Notes under the pieces: generated by a model | What the model saw: the letters and a program-made list of their open reading frames with translations, nothing else | The model's database searches: none | Told to the model about the DNA's origin: nothing | In this document: positions 22,096-33,248 of the stretch, in pieces | Numbering within the stretch: the stretch's first letter is position 1 | Layout of the letters: the number at the start of each line of letters is the position of its first letter | Made by a program: the position numbers and the translations under genes | DNA from: Tethya wilhelma | Lineage: Eukaryota; Porifera; Demospongiae; Tethyida; Tethyidae | Length of the DNA: 64,000 nucleotides | NCBI GenBank assembly: GCA_964030475.1 | Contig: CAXIPT010000005.1 | Coordinates: forward strand, 372,001 to 436,000 | Reading direction: 5' to 3'

Positions 22096-23310
22096 CTGCT
22101 GTCCTCATTGCTTGAGCAACCCTCCAATGAGTCAGCACCACTGAACTCAAATGCAACCTTCACATGCAAGGGTTGTGGCTACATCCTTTGGAAGGTCGGA
22201 CGACGGTAACACCCAAATACAACCTCCAGAGCTTCAGGCAGAGAGGAAGACCCTTGAAGGAATTTATGCAAACATTTACGATCAAAATTCTTCTCAATTT
22301 ATCATGCTTGCTTCACGTGGCAAAAATGGATCAATACAACAGGCATGCATCCAAAGATTGCAAACACCAACTTTATACTTTATAGAAGACAGCTAGTACA
22401 AATGTGCTTGTGACGTGTGACTTTGCCAGTGGATCTATAGCAAACAGTACAACCTGACCAGAAGCTCCACAGTGGAGCCCCCCTTCTGTGTTGACTTCGT
22501 TTCAGTCCTGAGGAGAGATGTGACAGCGTTCCAGTCCTGAGGAGAGATGTGACAGCGACCCCTGGGATAATAGCTGTGTGTAATTTACTTTCAGGAACTA
22601 GTCCACTTTCAAATTCCTTGAGTACTGGTGACAATTTAGTAATGGGTAATCATGTTTATTTTATCAAGCTGAGAAATGGGCTGTTTTGATCAACACTCAG
22701 AAATAATAGGCATATTCTGCAACACAACAGAGCAGAACTATGAGAACTACAGAAGGACAATTAATAGATCCACCTACACCAACAGCAATTCCAGGCAGAA
22801 TAAGAATCTGCAACAGGTTAGTTGTAGTTAGTTGTAGAGCTGACCAAATAATGTTGCAGAAAATCTGTCAATATAATTATTAAATTTGCATAATTAATCT
22901 AGAAACAAATAAAACTGAAAAGTGCAAGAGAAAGTTGTTTTTGAAACAAAAAATCCTCAACTAGAGGGCGAGTCACACTTTGAACTGGATGAAGGAATAG
23001 AAATGGTAAGAGTACAGTAACAATTAATAGCTTTGATGATCACAAACCAGGCTCTAGCTCCTGCTAATTTTCATAGTGTAAATAAGGAATTCACGACACT
23101 CAAGATCCTGTATGCATAAATTATGTGCTTTTTTCCTTCATTCAGCAACTCAAACTCAATGGAAAACTTTTCCGGAAAGTTACTGCAGAGGAAGTATCGA
23201 TGTTAAGAATAGTTTGCTCCAAGAGAGAAATAGATAGGCAAACACAACCATTGCAAATACCTACCTACTGTACTTTAGACTATTATTTTTGTGCGTGTGG
23301 ATGTATATAA
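22096..23310 (+). pseudogene. Decayed chimeric receptor, class B tail
   Basis: Recognisable pieces in order: an R4/R7-type Ig start (NSNATFTC, GYILWKV) whose frame from the splice site hits a stop; an abrupt switch near 22365 to Cys-domain sequence (TPTLYFIEDS, then a frameshift); a 29-bp direct duplication containing CCTGAGGAGAGATGTGACAG (22503-22560); a damaged transmembrane exon; a class B middle exon (about 22905-23005); and a well-preserved class B terminal exon from 23146 (LKLNGKLFRK, VSMLRIVCSKREIDRQTQP). No leader was identified. Frameshifts, deletions and stops show it is not functional, although the last exon is still open. Confidence 0.75.
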
Positions 23311-23744
23311 TATATTATACAGATTAATTGCTCAAAACCAGAAATATTTTGTGAAGTATTGGTTGTCCCACCACATACCGGTACCGGTACTGTGGGGAAA
23401 TTCCCTGGGGATCTCTTGAACATGATATATTATGCAATTTGCAATTAGAAGGACAACCCATTGCGCATGCGCATTTACTAATTATAATGACATCATCACA
23501 ATAATGATCTCAATGAAAATAATTATGGAGGGAGATCCCAGCGTCCCAGTTCTTTGTTTTCTCGGTTTTCTCAAAAAATATCTGCTTGCTATAATGGTGA
23601 CTGAATTGTCTAAAGAGTGACTGTACTGGTGCAATACAGAAACTATTTCGTTTACTGTATGATCGGCTAGCGAATTTGGACAAACTTGAACCAGTTTTTT
23701 AAAAAATAATAATAATTATTAATAAGTTTTGAAAGACGCCGGTG

Positions 23745-25966
23745 ATGTCTTCTGCTCGCCATACAACTACCTTGGCATTATTGATGGTTATTGCGGCACT
23801 TGTGACCGTCGAAATAATAGGTATTTAGTACTAATAAGTGTTTGTTTTGCTGTATCAGCATTTATTGTATATCTCCTATAAATCTATATGACATTGTGTA
23901 CCTATAATATTCTCCCATACAAAAAACTTTACAAAAACTTATTCTATTTAGGTACATTGTTTGAGTGATATACAATAAGTCAGTAATAGCATGATCCCAG
24001 AGATGCTAAAATGCGAATTCGCCAAATTTTAAGCCTGCAAAATTTACCCGCTATGCAGGACTTTCCTATTAATTTTTCTTTCAAATTATCTACAGCTGCC
24101 CCAGTGGTGACCACCCACCCAGTATCAGCCACTGTTCCCATCAATACAAACGTCACATTCACATGTGCTGGCTATCACTACATAACTTGGGTGGTGGACG
24201 ACCTCCAAATCTTAAGTGCCCCAGCTCAGAATTTCTTACGCAGTCGAGGAATATTTGGACCAATCAACGAACAAAACTTCACTCAGCTCTTTGTGACAGC
24301 TTCTGCTATTAATAATGGCACAAATATCAGTTGCATTTTTAGAGAGACACAATTTTCTATTGCCCATGATGTGAGTCGAAGTGCTTACCTCTATGTTTTC
24401 GGTAAGTAACGTTAGTTGTTGCAACTTTGTGGTTCAATGTGAAATTGAATCATATAAACTGTTTGATTGTGTTGTGTTTCACAGTTTTTGCCTCTCAATT
24501 TCCCAAATTTTTGTTCATTATCTTAAAGGAACTGTGTCACTATATAAACGCTGTTTTGTTACTAAAAATAGAATGCGGGATGTTTTATGGCATTCTATGA
24601 CCTTTTGTTACGTTTTTGCTTTTGCTTCTATATAGTGTGATCTGGGCACCACGTCCAGATACTAGCTTTGTGTACATATGTGTATTGCGTGTTTGTCAAC
24701 AAATAACGTCACGCATTTTATTTTGGGTATAATATTATAGCAAAACAGTGCTTATAAATTATAGTGAGTTAGTGACTCAGTTCCTTTAACCACCAATGAC
24801 AGTCAGAAACAATGCTGTCCATGCACTTGAAGTAATGCAGGCATTTTGTACATTGTGACTTTTTTCAAAGCAAATCACATGTTACTAGGTCTCTGTTACT
24901 AGGTCAACAACAGAACTGTAGTAATATTCCCACTAGTCATAATTATATAAAACAGCATATAAACTTCTTGAACGAGTACTGTTATTTAGCAACTTCCAAC
25001 AAATACATATACACACAGGTTCTCCTAATCCACCCGCAAACTTAAGAATATCACAATCTGGTCTCTCCTGGGATGCTCCTTTCTCTCTGGAGGGAGAGAA
25101 CATCAGCTACATTGTGGAAGCCACCAACACACAGACTGGACTGACTATTGATACAACGACATCTCAAACACAGCTAGTATTTGAAGATTTTCTCCAAGAG
25201 CATGGATGTTCAGAGTACCAATTCAGGGTGTTTTCCCGGAATCCTTTTAGCAGAAGCCTTGAGAGTCTTAATGGAAGCTATGAGATGCCAACAAGTAAGT
25301 CAGAGCTCTGCAAGTGAGTGTTAAATTAATTTCCATCTGGAATATAATATTATTCATGATGAAAAGAAAACATACAAATGGGGTGGGGTAAGGTCCAGGG
25401 AAAACTTTATGATAATGTTTATGATTGCTATGTCTAAATAAATGTGGTTTATGAATTTGTGTACGTTCTATCTATTGCCCACTGACAACACAGGACCATT
25501 CAGTCTCCTAAGAATTGACATCTCTGCTGAAGTATCACATGTGAGTGGTCTGTCAGTCACACTACGTTTCAATGTGAGTCAAATAAGCAAACACGAAAAA
25601 TTTTAATTTTCTGGGAATAATATTCATGAACAATTGCTAACAATGTGTTACTATTGGTTTGTTTAACTTTTCCATTTGCAGAATCCCAGCCCATGTGACT
25701 CCTACAGAGTAACCTCATACAATCTAATCTTTCAGGACCAAATTCAGGATCAAGGATCATTCTCAATCCAAATGCACAGCCCAGATGATTCTGATCAAGT
25801 GGCTGTTGTCATTGACTACAATAACACCCCTCTAGAGATGGGTAGACATTACCTCGTTTACATAGAGGCTGTGAACCAGGCTGGAAGCTCCATGTCTGAA
25901 CCAGTGGAGATTTGTGAGTCAAACAAACATGACAGATTAACAAACAAACAAAAATTTCAAATGTAA

Positions 25967-26033
<67 letters not shown>

Positions 26034-27481
26034 TACTCTCATACAGTTACTACTGGACTCCAGTCTTCTTCAGTGGTGCTGCAAGAACATAATTTCACAG
26101 CTTTGGTGAATTGTACCTTTGCTGTTGGATCAGATGCTCTTGGTTGTGAAGTCTCCTTCTATGACTCCTCATCAATGGAGCTCATGATGGCTCAGAACAT
26201 CACTCGTGAACCAACCTCCAACACCGTTACTGAACATGTCTCATTGGCTTATGAATTACAAAGAACTCCAAGGATCATGGCAGAAGTATCTGAGCTCCAA
26301 GCTGATGGATCGGTTCATTCTCTAGTCATTCTTTCACAAGAACTTCAAAACACTCTCTTTGGTAAGTTTTGTGAGTCATTTAGTTTCCTCTCTTTGTATC
26401 TATTCCACAAACAATCTTGTTATTAGCTACCACATCCTTTGCTCAAAAAACAACACCTACTCAACTATATTTGCCAACCACACATGGCTCTTCCCCTGAA
26501 GTGTTTAAGCCACCAGCAGGGCCAGGTATTTTGTGATCAGTTGAAAAAAAAGCAAACCAAAAATGTAACATAGTTGCAATGTTGTTTTTGTTATCTTTAC
26601 CCCATGCAGTTGGATCTCCAATGTCAGCAATTATTGTTGGTAGTACACTTTGTGCCTTTGTAGTACTACTAGTCTTATCAGTGGTGATTGTTGTGGTGAT
26701 ATTGATGAATTGCATCAAGAGAAACAGGAAAATTGGTGAGTTAAATGCACATCTGTTGCTATTATAAAAGCCATAGTGCTTAGTCCATAACAGGTAATAT
26801 ACCTGCATTGCTGACTAGTTGTACAAGTGTGAGGCTGTGTTAACATAGTATCCCCATACTGATTAATCAGGTTAATCCTGCATGACATTGTTTAGTGACT
26901 ATGAAACTGTAAACATAATTCTACTCTTCGTATATTATAATGACGTTCAACAAAGAATTTGTAATTGGTACGTACATACTGCTATAGATTCTAGTCCTGA
27001 AGATCCAGAAGTTACAGTAAACAATGCATATGGTGTTCTAGACAAATGTCCCCGCCACAAATCCCGACAAAGAGGAAGCAAGAATTCCATCATTGCAACT
27101 CGACGTACAACCACGCCACAATTGCAGCAAAGTGATTTGTTTGTAGCCAATTCACCTGGAGGATTTAAAACTCCAGCTCCCTATGAAGTGTGTGTTCCAC
27201 AGAACTCTCTAGCTAGCATGGTTGCCAACCCTATGTACACAGATCCATCCACAGCAATGGAAATAAACCCCCCTACCTACGAAGAAGTCAAGGCATCTAG
27301 CACAGCAGTGGAGATGAGACCCTCTACCTATGCTGAGATTATGCCAAAGACTGTTTCCATGACAACAGCAAATCAAGGGGGAGCTCCTGCAATCTATGAT
27401 GAAGCAAAGCTTGATCTAGATGGAGTGAAGTTGAAAGGGAACGCTTGTTATGGAGTACCGATTGCAAGAATTCACTGCTAA
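23745..27481 (+). CDS. R7: Ig-FN3-FN3-Cys domain receptor, class A tyrosine tail
   Basis: Nine exons: 23745-23820, 24096-24401, 25019-25294, 25494-25573, 25682-25913, 26047-26361, 26427-26525, 26610-26735, 26988-27481; about 667 aa. Signal peptide 1-25 (LALLMVIAALVTV); Ig-like 26-127 (NVTFTCAGYHYITW, NISCIF); FN3 128-219; split FN3 220-323; Cys domain 324-428; Thr/Pro stalk 429-461; transmembrane helix about 467-494 (STLCAFVVLLVLSVVIVVVI). The tail has AYGVL, PYEVC, NPMYTDP, TYEEV, TYAEI, IYDEA and CYGV. Ectodomain exons after the Ig are very close to R4. Intron 2 carries a TTAA-flanked element and the intron after exon 5 a (TC)n run. Probable Src-type SH2 coupling through YEEV/YAEI; ligand unknown. 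Confidence 0.87.
24523..24789. mobile_element. TTAA-flanked non-autonomous element, copy 1
   Basis: TTAA target duplications (24523-24526, 24786-24789) bracket terminal inverted repeats that begin AGGAACTGTGTCACTATATA and end in the reverse complement ...CACTCAGTTCCT (imperfect). A second copy with the same ends lies at 40320-40605. TTAA targets are typical of piggyBac-type transposases, but the tips lack the usual CCC, so the superfamily is uncertain. It lies in R7 intron 2. Confidence 0.8.
25971..26029. repeat. (TC)n microsatellite in an R7 intron
   Basis: About 29 TC units just before the acceptor of the Cys-domain exon; it may act as an extended polypyrimidine tract. Confidence 0.95.
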
Positions 27482-27611
27482 AGATGATTCTTTGAGATAC
27501 ACATCACATGCACTCGGCCCTTTATACATGTGTGTTCAAGTTGTGAGGCCATCATTATGACTATGTTATGGATGTTGTTGTACCTAGACTGTTGACACTT
27601 CTGGACTTTTA

Positions 27612-27678
27612 ATTTGTGTGTGTGTGTGTGTGTCACTGTGTGTGTGTGTGTGTGTGTGTGCGTGTGTGTGTGTGTATT
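27612..27678. repeat. (GT)n microsatellite, interrupted
   Basis: Two GT runs separated by CACTGT, in the R7 3' flank. Confidence 0.9.
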
Positions 27679-28029
27679 AGGGCGTAGGGTTGTTTTTTTT
27701 TTCAATTTTGTTTGTAGATGAAGCAATGGTGTCTGACCTGATTGTAATAATTTTAATTTGCAGAAGTCTGTAATACGTAAAAAAAAAAGTCAAAAATGCA
27801 AGAACAGTGATAAACCTCATTCAATCTCAAATGCAGAGGGGCGATCATAAATATTAGTGCAATGTTTGTGTAGTGATGTAATAATTATTTAATATTCATC
27901 TTTTAGTCACTATAATATATATACTAGGAAAAAATCCAGCATGACCATTGATATATCTGTCCTCTTTTAAGCCTCCAAATTACTGAACTACGAACCCCTT
28001 GTAAGTAATAACTTGGTAAAACAATCAGC

Positions 28030-28198
28030 CAAATCTTTTAATTTGAACTTGAGATTACCAGCAAGATTAAGGATTATTGATTTTGTGGGTTACAATGTGT
28101 GGCAAAAAGACGAAAGGTCATTAATTGCTGCCAAGAAATTATTTACCAAAATCTTTTTTTTTTCGTTGTTTATTTATATATTTGTTTGTGCAATCTAG
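28030..28198 (+). pseudogene. Possible relic of a class B terminal exon
   Basis: The open stretch reads LNLRLPARLRIIDF...VWQKDERSLIAAKKLF and ends at TAG 28196. Its strand-strand-basic helix pattern resembles the terminal class B exons of R8 and R13, but residue identity is weak and no upstream exon is clear. Confidence 0.25.
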
Positions 28199-28385
28199 TG
28201 AGCAATAATTTGTAATGTAATTATGAAGTCGTGATACAATGCATGAATCAAGAGTCTGTATTAACTTAATTTTGAGACTGTATAAAATCACGGAAATAGG
28301 TGTGACTCTAAGTACAAATTGAGGGGAGTTACCTTAAAATTCATCATCTTCAGTTGTAACTATAAATTGTAGGGAAATTTTAAAC

Positions 28386-31300
28386 ATGATCTCTTGTCTG
28401 CCTCTTCATCGCTTTGTGTTCTGGCTATCAATCGTGGAATCATGCTTTCTACCTGAAGGTACCGCACGTTGATTGTTCCAATGCATGCATAATTTATTAT
28501 TATTCATAATCTATTAATATTATGCATAATTTGTGTTTTTATAATAAGCGACCAGTGCACCCCCCTTTTGAAACAAAAGAACTAGGACTCGGTATTGCAG
28601 CTGGCTTAAATTATGGGTTCCAGAATGCACAACATGAAATTCACCTAAACTGCCCTTAATTTTCTGGGGGAGCATACCGCCAACCCCCCCTAGATATCCT
28701 ACTTTTTCATTTAACATTTTTGACCAATCAAAATGCATCCCCCTTTCAAGAAACCTGGCTACGGGCCTGAAACCATCAGAAATTAATTTATTATTAATTT
28801 TAATCCACTTTCGTTTGCTGCATGCACGCTTATAATAGCTCTAGGTGAACTATATCTCACACCACTGAATGATACTCCTATACCTTACAACTATAATGGA
28901 ACTCTTGACTACAACTGTACCAGTAGTACAAATGAATTAGGACAAGCTTATAAAATTTTTTGGGAAATCAAAGATAAATCTACTTCCGATAATTACTCCT
29001 TTCCTCAGCTGCAAAGTAATAATAATAGCCGAGAAAATGCTGCCAATTATGGAATTACTGTCGAAGAAGATCCTGACCCAAGTGGTGTCAATACATCGAG
29101 ACTGATTGTAAATGTAACTCATTTAATTCAACATCCAAACTTTCGTAAAATCTTTGGTGACAAGGTGACAATAGTATGCAAGACGTACAATATGCCTGGA
29201 CCAATTGTACGTACTTCCATCTTCATTTATGGTATGTATCTCACAAGTAGCTATAGTTACACCCATGTATGTATAAATTTTGGTGATAATCATGTGGTGA
29301 TAACAAAAGCAATCCACCTGCTCATGCACCAATATTTCACATTTACAGTAGACTGTTGGGAGTTAAAAAAATTATAATGTGCGAAGATCACATTAATTGT
29401 TTGCCTGTGTGCAATAATAATTATTCTACAGGTCCTTTGAAGACTCCTTCTAACTTGGTGTTTTCTGCCATCTCTGAGACCCATCTCAACCTGAGTTGGA
29501 CAGGGACCACAGTTCCTCCAGGAGTAGAAGTCCTGAACTTTGTCAATGTGACCAACATGACATCAGGAGAGACAGAGACCTTCAACACAACAGAGAGGTA
29601 CATCACCTTTGATGAGAGAGGTGTGTGCAGTCCATTCAACCTCACTGTGAGGTCTTCTATTTCAAACAAAGACCTTAATGAAACTACCGATGTGGCGTTT
29701 ACAATGCAGAGTATACCCATATGTAAGTTCTGTGTAAATTCAGTATTGCTACCTGCATGTACCGATAATTTTTTTATCACATGGTTAATTTTTATGCCTT
29801 GATCTGTATTGAATGGTTGGTTATAGCTCCGGATGTTACACCGATCCTTGAGAATTTGACTACATTGGTAGACTTGAAAGACCAGGAAAACATCACAATC
29901 ACCATCATGTTTGGAGTAAGTTATTATATTATATATAGTGATGTCATGTCAGTATTATGATCAGTATTATTACGTGTCCACGCATGTGTGCAAGAATAAT
30001 ATTTTGTCTATTCATGCATGGTTCTATGAATAATAATAGAATTATTATGTTATGTGTTAATTCACATAAATACTATGCTGGGATATTTATGTAGTCTATC
30101 GATCGAGCTAGACTCTTTTCTTCTACCCCTGATATTTGCTAGCTCAATAGACTAGGGATTGCATGGTATATAATTATCTAATACATCCACATCATGCAAT
30201 CATGCATTCATGTCCATTTTCCAAATGTAGACTGCCGACGTGTGTAGCAAGAACTTTTCAGTTGAAAGCTATGTTATGGTGGTGTTCCTGGAAACCAATA
30301 ATAGTCTGCCTATATATATAAACTTAACTTATGATGATGACCAACTTCAAGGTGTTATCAATAATGAAGTCATTCCTGGACTAGCAGTAGACCAAGCCAT
30401 CAAGTACCATGTGAATGTATGCAGTAGTGTGACATGCAGAACCACTGAGAATTCCACAGTGTGTAAGTTGATACAACCATGACCACCATACTATAACATT
30501 TGTACATGTACAGATACAACAGGTGTCCAGACACCAACTGTGTACTTTACTAACAGTACAAATGTGTTGGTGACATGTGACTTTGCCAATGGATCCACAG
30601 CCAGTGGGTGTTTTTTTAACTTTGAATTTAACAAGACAGGTCCTGAGGAGCACAACTTATTTAAAAATTCTACTGGCACAATAAATTCACCACTCTGCAA
30701 CTCACAATGGCAAGCTTGCAGGTGTATCAGTGGTACTCAGCACTTGGTCTCCAGCTATTCCACCATTGAAGCCTACACCTTGGAGGAGGATGGGGTCACT
30801 AGGAGTAACATCTCTGTTCCAGTCCTGAGGAGAAATGTGTCAGAGGACCCTGGGATGATAGCAGTGTGTAATCCACTTTTTGCATGTGATATGGATTTTC
30901 GAGGTGAAAATCTGTAAAATGAATGATGTATCATAGATATAATACAAAATTAGTAATAATTATTATTTTTAAAATTCTTTTTCTTCCCTTCTTAACTATT
31001 GCAGTACTAATAGGTGGAGTTATTGGTGGAGTTTTTGGTGGAGTTTTTGGTGGAGTATTAATAGTCAGTTTCTTGGTTGTGGCAATATTTTACATATTAA
31101 AATACAAAATATCAGATAAGGTAAGGTGTTGTATTATTGTATCAAAAGTACAAGTGTTTACAATAATTAAATTTTGTGTATCTATGAATTACAGACTGCA
31201 CCACCCCATCCACCTTCTACTGAGAAATGTGTGCAAATTAAACTTGAAGAATTACAACAGATGAATCCTACTGAATCTAATGGTGAAAAATTAGAGCAGC

Positions 31301-31548
31301 TTGAAGCTGTGTCTCATGCATTACCATCAAAAGATACAATTGTAAGTGTTGCTCTAATAATTGGTGTGCAATAATTATTATGTACTAGTGCTGATTGATT
31401 TTGTACACAGCAAATCAAGTTCACTGTCAAAAGATTCAAAAGAGAAGGTGATGTTGTCAAGCTGTATTTTAATGATAGTGACATAATCATTGAAGAGGAG
31501 ACCCGCAAGCTCCTGATTGAGAGTATTAGTCAAGAGGATTCATGTTGA
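28386..31548 (+). CDS. R8: Ig-FN3-FN3-Cys domain receptor, class B tail
   Basis: Nine exons: 28386-28458, 28845-29231, 29432-29722, 29827-29915, 30231-30462, 30514-30903, 31005-31120, 31195-31341, 31411-31548; about 620 aa. Signal peptide 1-24; Ig-like 25-153 (PYNYNGTLDYNC, YKIFWEI, VTIVCKTYN); FN3 154-250 (LNLSWTGTTVPPGVE); split FN3 251-357 (VCSSVTCRTTE); Cys domain 358-487 (NVLVTCDFANGSTASGC, QACRCISG, IAVCNP). The transmembrane exon begins with a tandem 12-bp repeat giving GGVIGGVFGGVFGGV, dense in GxxxG-type helix-packing motifs. The tail is 100 residues and ends with the class B module QIKFTVKRFKREG..VKLYF and an acidic helix EEETRKLLIES. R9 and R10 are close paralogues. Intron 4 contains a foldback repeat. 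Confidence 0.86.
30092..30156. repeat. Foldback repeat in R8 intron, second copy of the 7.75 kb family
   Basis: AGTCTATCGATCGAGCTAGA...CTAGCTCAATAGACTA, diverged from the copy at 7753-7826. Confidence 0.6.
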
Positions 31549-32024
31549 ATTTTAGTATAGACATTGGAATAACGGCCATCCTATATACTATCTATAGAGT
31601 CTAGACATAACCTGCTAGTCACAGCATAATTTAATACAATAATTATGTGTGCATGCACAAGCCCGTGATGAAAAATTTAAAGATGTAACATAATTTTTAA
31701 CATGAATATTAATTTCATCCAAGCCAGGTTGATCATTTAGCCTTCTCTGAAAACTACTGTTATAAATCAAAAAAGAGACATTGTGGGACCTTACCTGAAA
31801 TCCAGCCGGTGTTATTATTAAAATAATAATATTGTGGGCCCCCCCCCCCCATCCAATACAAATTAATGGGGGTTCCTCTCAGAGAAGAGAGGGGTGGTAC
31901 AGTAGAGAGAAATGAAATTTTTGTGACACCGGACGTCGCTGGTTTAATTTTGCAATAATGGGCGTGACTTTAGGGTCTAACTAAGTTTTGGTCAGTCTGG
32001 GGAAAAAAGAGAAAAGAGAGCAGT
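31549..32024. other. Spacer between R8 and R9
   Basis: No exon seen. A 13-base C run at about 31837 is followed by G-rich sequence. AATGGGCGTGACTT at 31957-31970, 55 bp before the R9 start, recurs as AATGGGCGTGGCTT at 35652-35665, 49 bp before the R10 start: a likely shared promoter element. Confidence 0.5.
31957..31970 (+). promoter_or_regulatory. Shared element AATGGGCGTGACTT upstream of R9
   Basis: 13 of 14 bases match 35652-35665 upstream of R10 at nearly the same distance from the start codon. GGGCGTG resembles a KLF/Sp-type GC box. Confidence 0.4.
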
Positions 32025-33125
32025 ATGACCTCTCATCTTCATCTCTTGATCGCTGGATTATTCCTTCTTCCTGAAGGTATGCATTGACTATATAGATACT
32101 ACTATACATATTATGTGTGACAAAATTTCAGTGCAGTTTTGTCAGTATTTATTTGTCATTTTATACCTGACAATCACATCATATCATGATGGTGCAAATG
32201 TTTGTTTTTCTTTCTCTACTGTTGCGTCTAAAATTAAAATAATTATATTTGTAGCTTTAGGTGGAATCTATCTCACGCCAGAGAACGATACTCTTCTACC
32301 TTACAACTATGATGGGACTCGTGAGTACCTTTGTAACAGTACAAATGAATTTGGACAAGTTTATGGAATTTATTGGCTAATTGAGGACACATCCATTCCT
32401 CAGCTGCAAAATAATCAAAGCCGACAAACTGCTGCCACCTATGGTATTACAATCGAAGAAGAATCAGATCAAACCTCTTCATCGAGACTGATCATAAATC
32501 TAACTCATTTAATTCAACATTCGAACTTTAGGGAAGACTTTGGTGACAAAGTGGCAATAGCATGCAAGACATACAATACTGATGGACCCACTGTGCGGGC
32601 TTCAATCACCATTTACGGTATGTACGTATCTCACAAGTAGCTATGGCAATGTTATTTAATTGCTTATATGCTAGAAATAACCTACAACTATAACTATAAG
32701 GAATGTGTTAGAGGATAATGTCAGAGGAGGTTAAAATTAATGTAGCCTCATTCCCAGTTTCCTTACACATTGATGAGGCTAGGTTAAATGTTGGAGACTG
32801 TCAGGTACACATTTTTGAAGTCACATGATCATGCCTAGAACCAGTTATCATCCATAGTTTTCGAAGTTATCCCATGTTGCATGTACGTTACATAATATAA
32901 TATTATGTTGCCTGGCCAGGTCTACTATATAGCTGAGGTCACTGATCCATAGAGGAGGTTAATTAATCAATCAGCAATTTTTCTCCCTGTACTGTATTAT
33001 ATGTGTCTACTTCAGTAAAACATGTTGGATCATCAGAAAAAGATCACTTACTCAGCATCCCTGACTAGGCAGAAAAGATTGCTGACTTAGCATCCTTATT
33101 AGTTTGGAACCTCCTCTGACTGGTC

Positions 33126-33191
<66 letters not shown>

Positions 33192-33192
33192 N

Positions 33193-33248
<56 letters not shown>

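Larger units (their letters stand above)
27482..28385. other. Spacer between R7 and R8
   Basis: Holds the (GT)n tract at 27612-27678 and a possible relic of a class B terminal exon near 28030-28198. Sequence at about 28288 (CACGGAAATAGGTGT), 100 bp before R8, recurs at 60748 and may belong to a leader-proximal promoter block. Confidence 0.5.

Noticed and set aside
29421..29780. 119-codon minus-strand frame
   Set aside because: Antisense shadow of the R8 FN3 exon; similar shadows occur opposite the same exon in R9 and R10.
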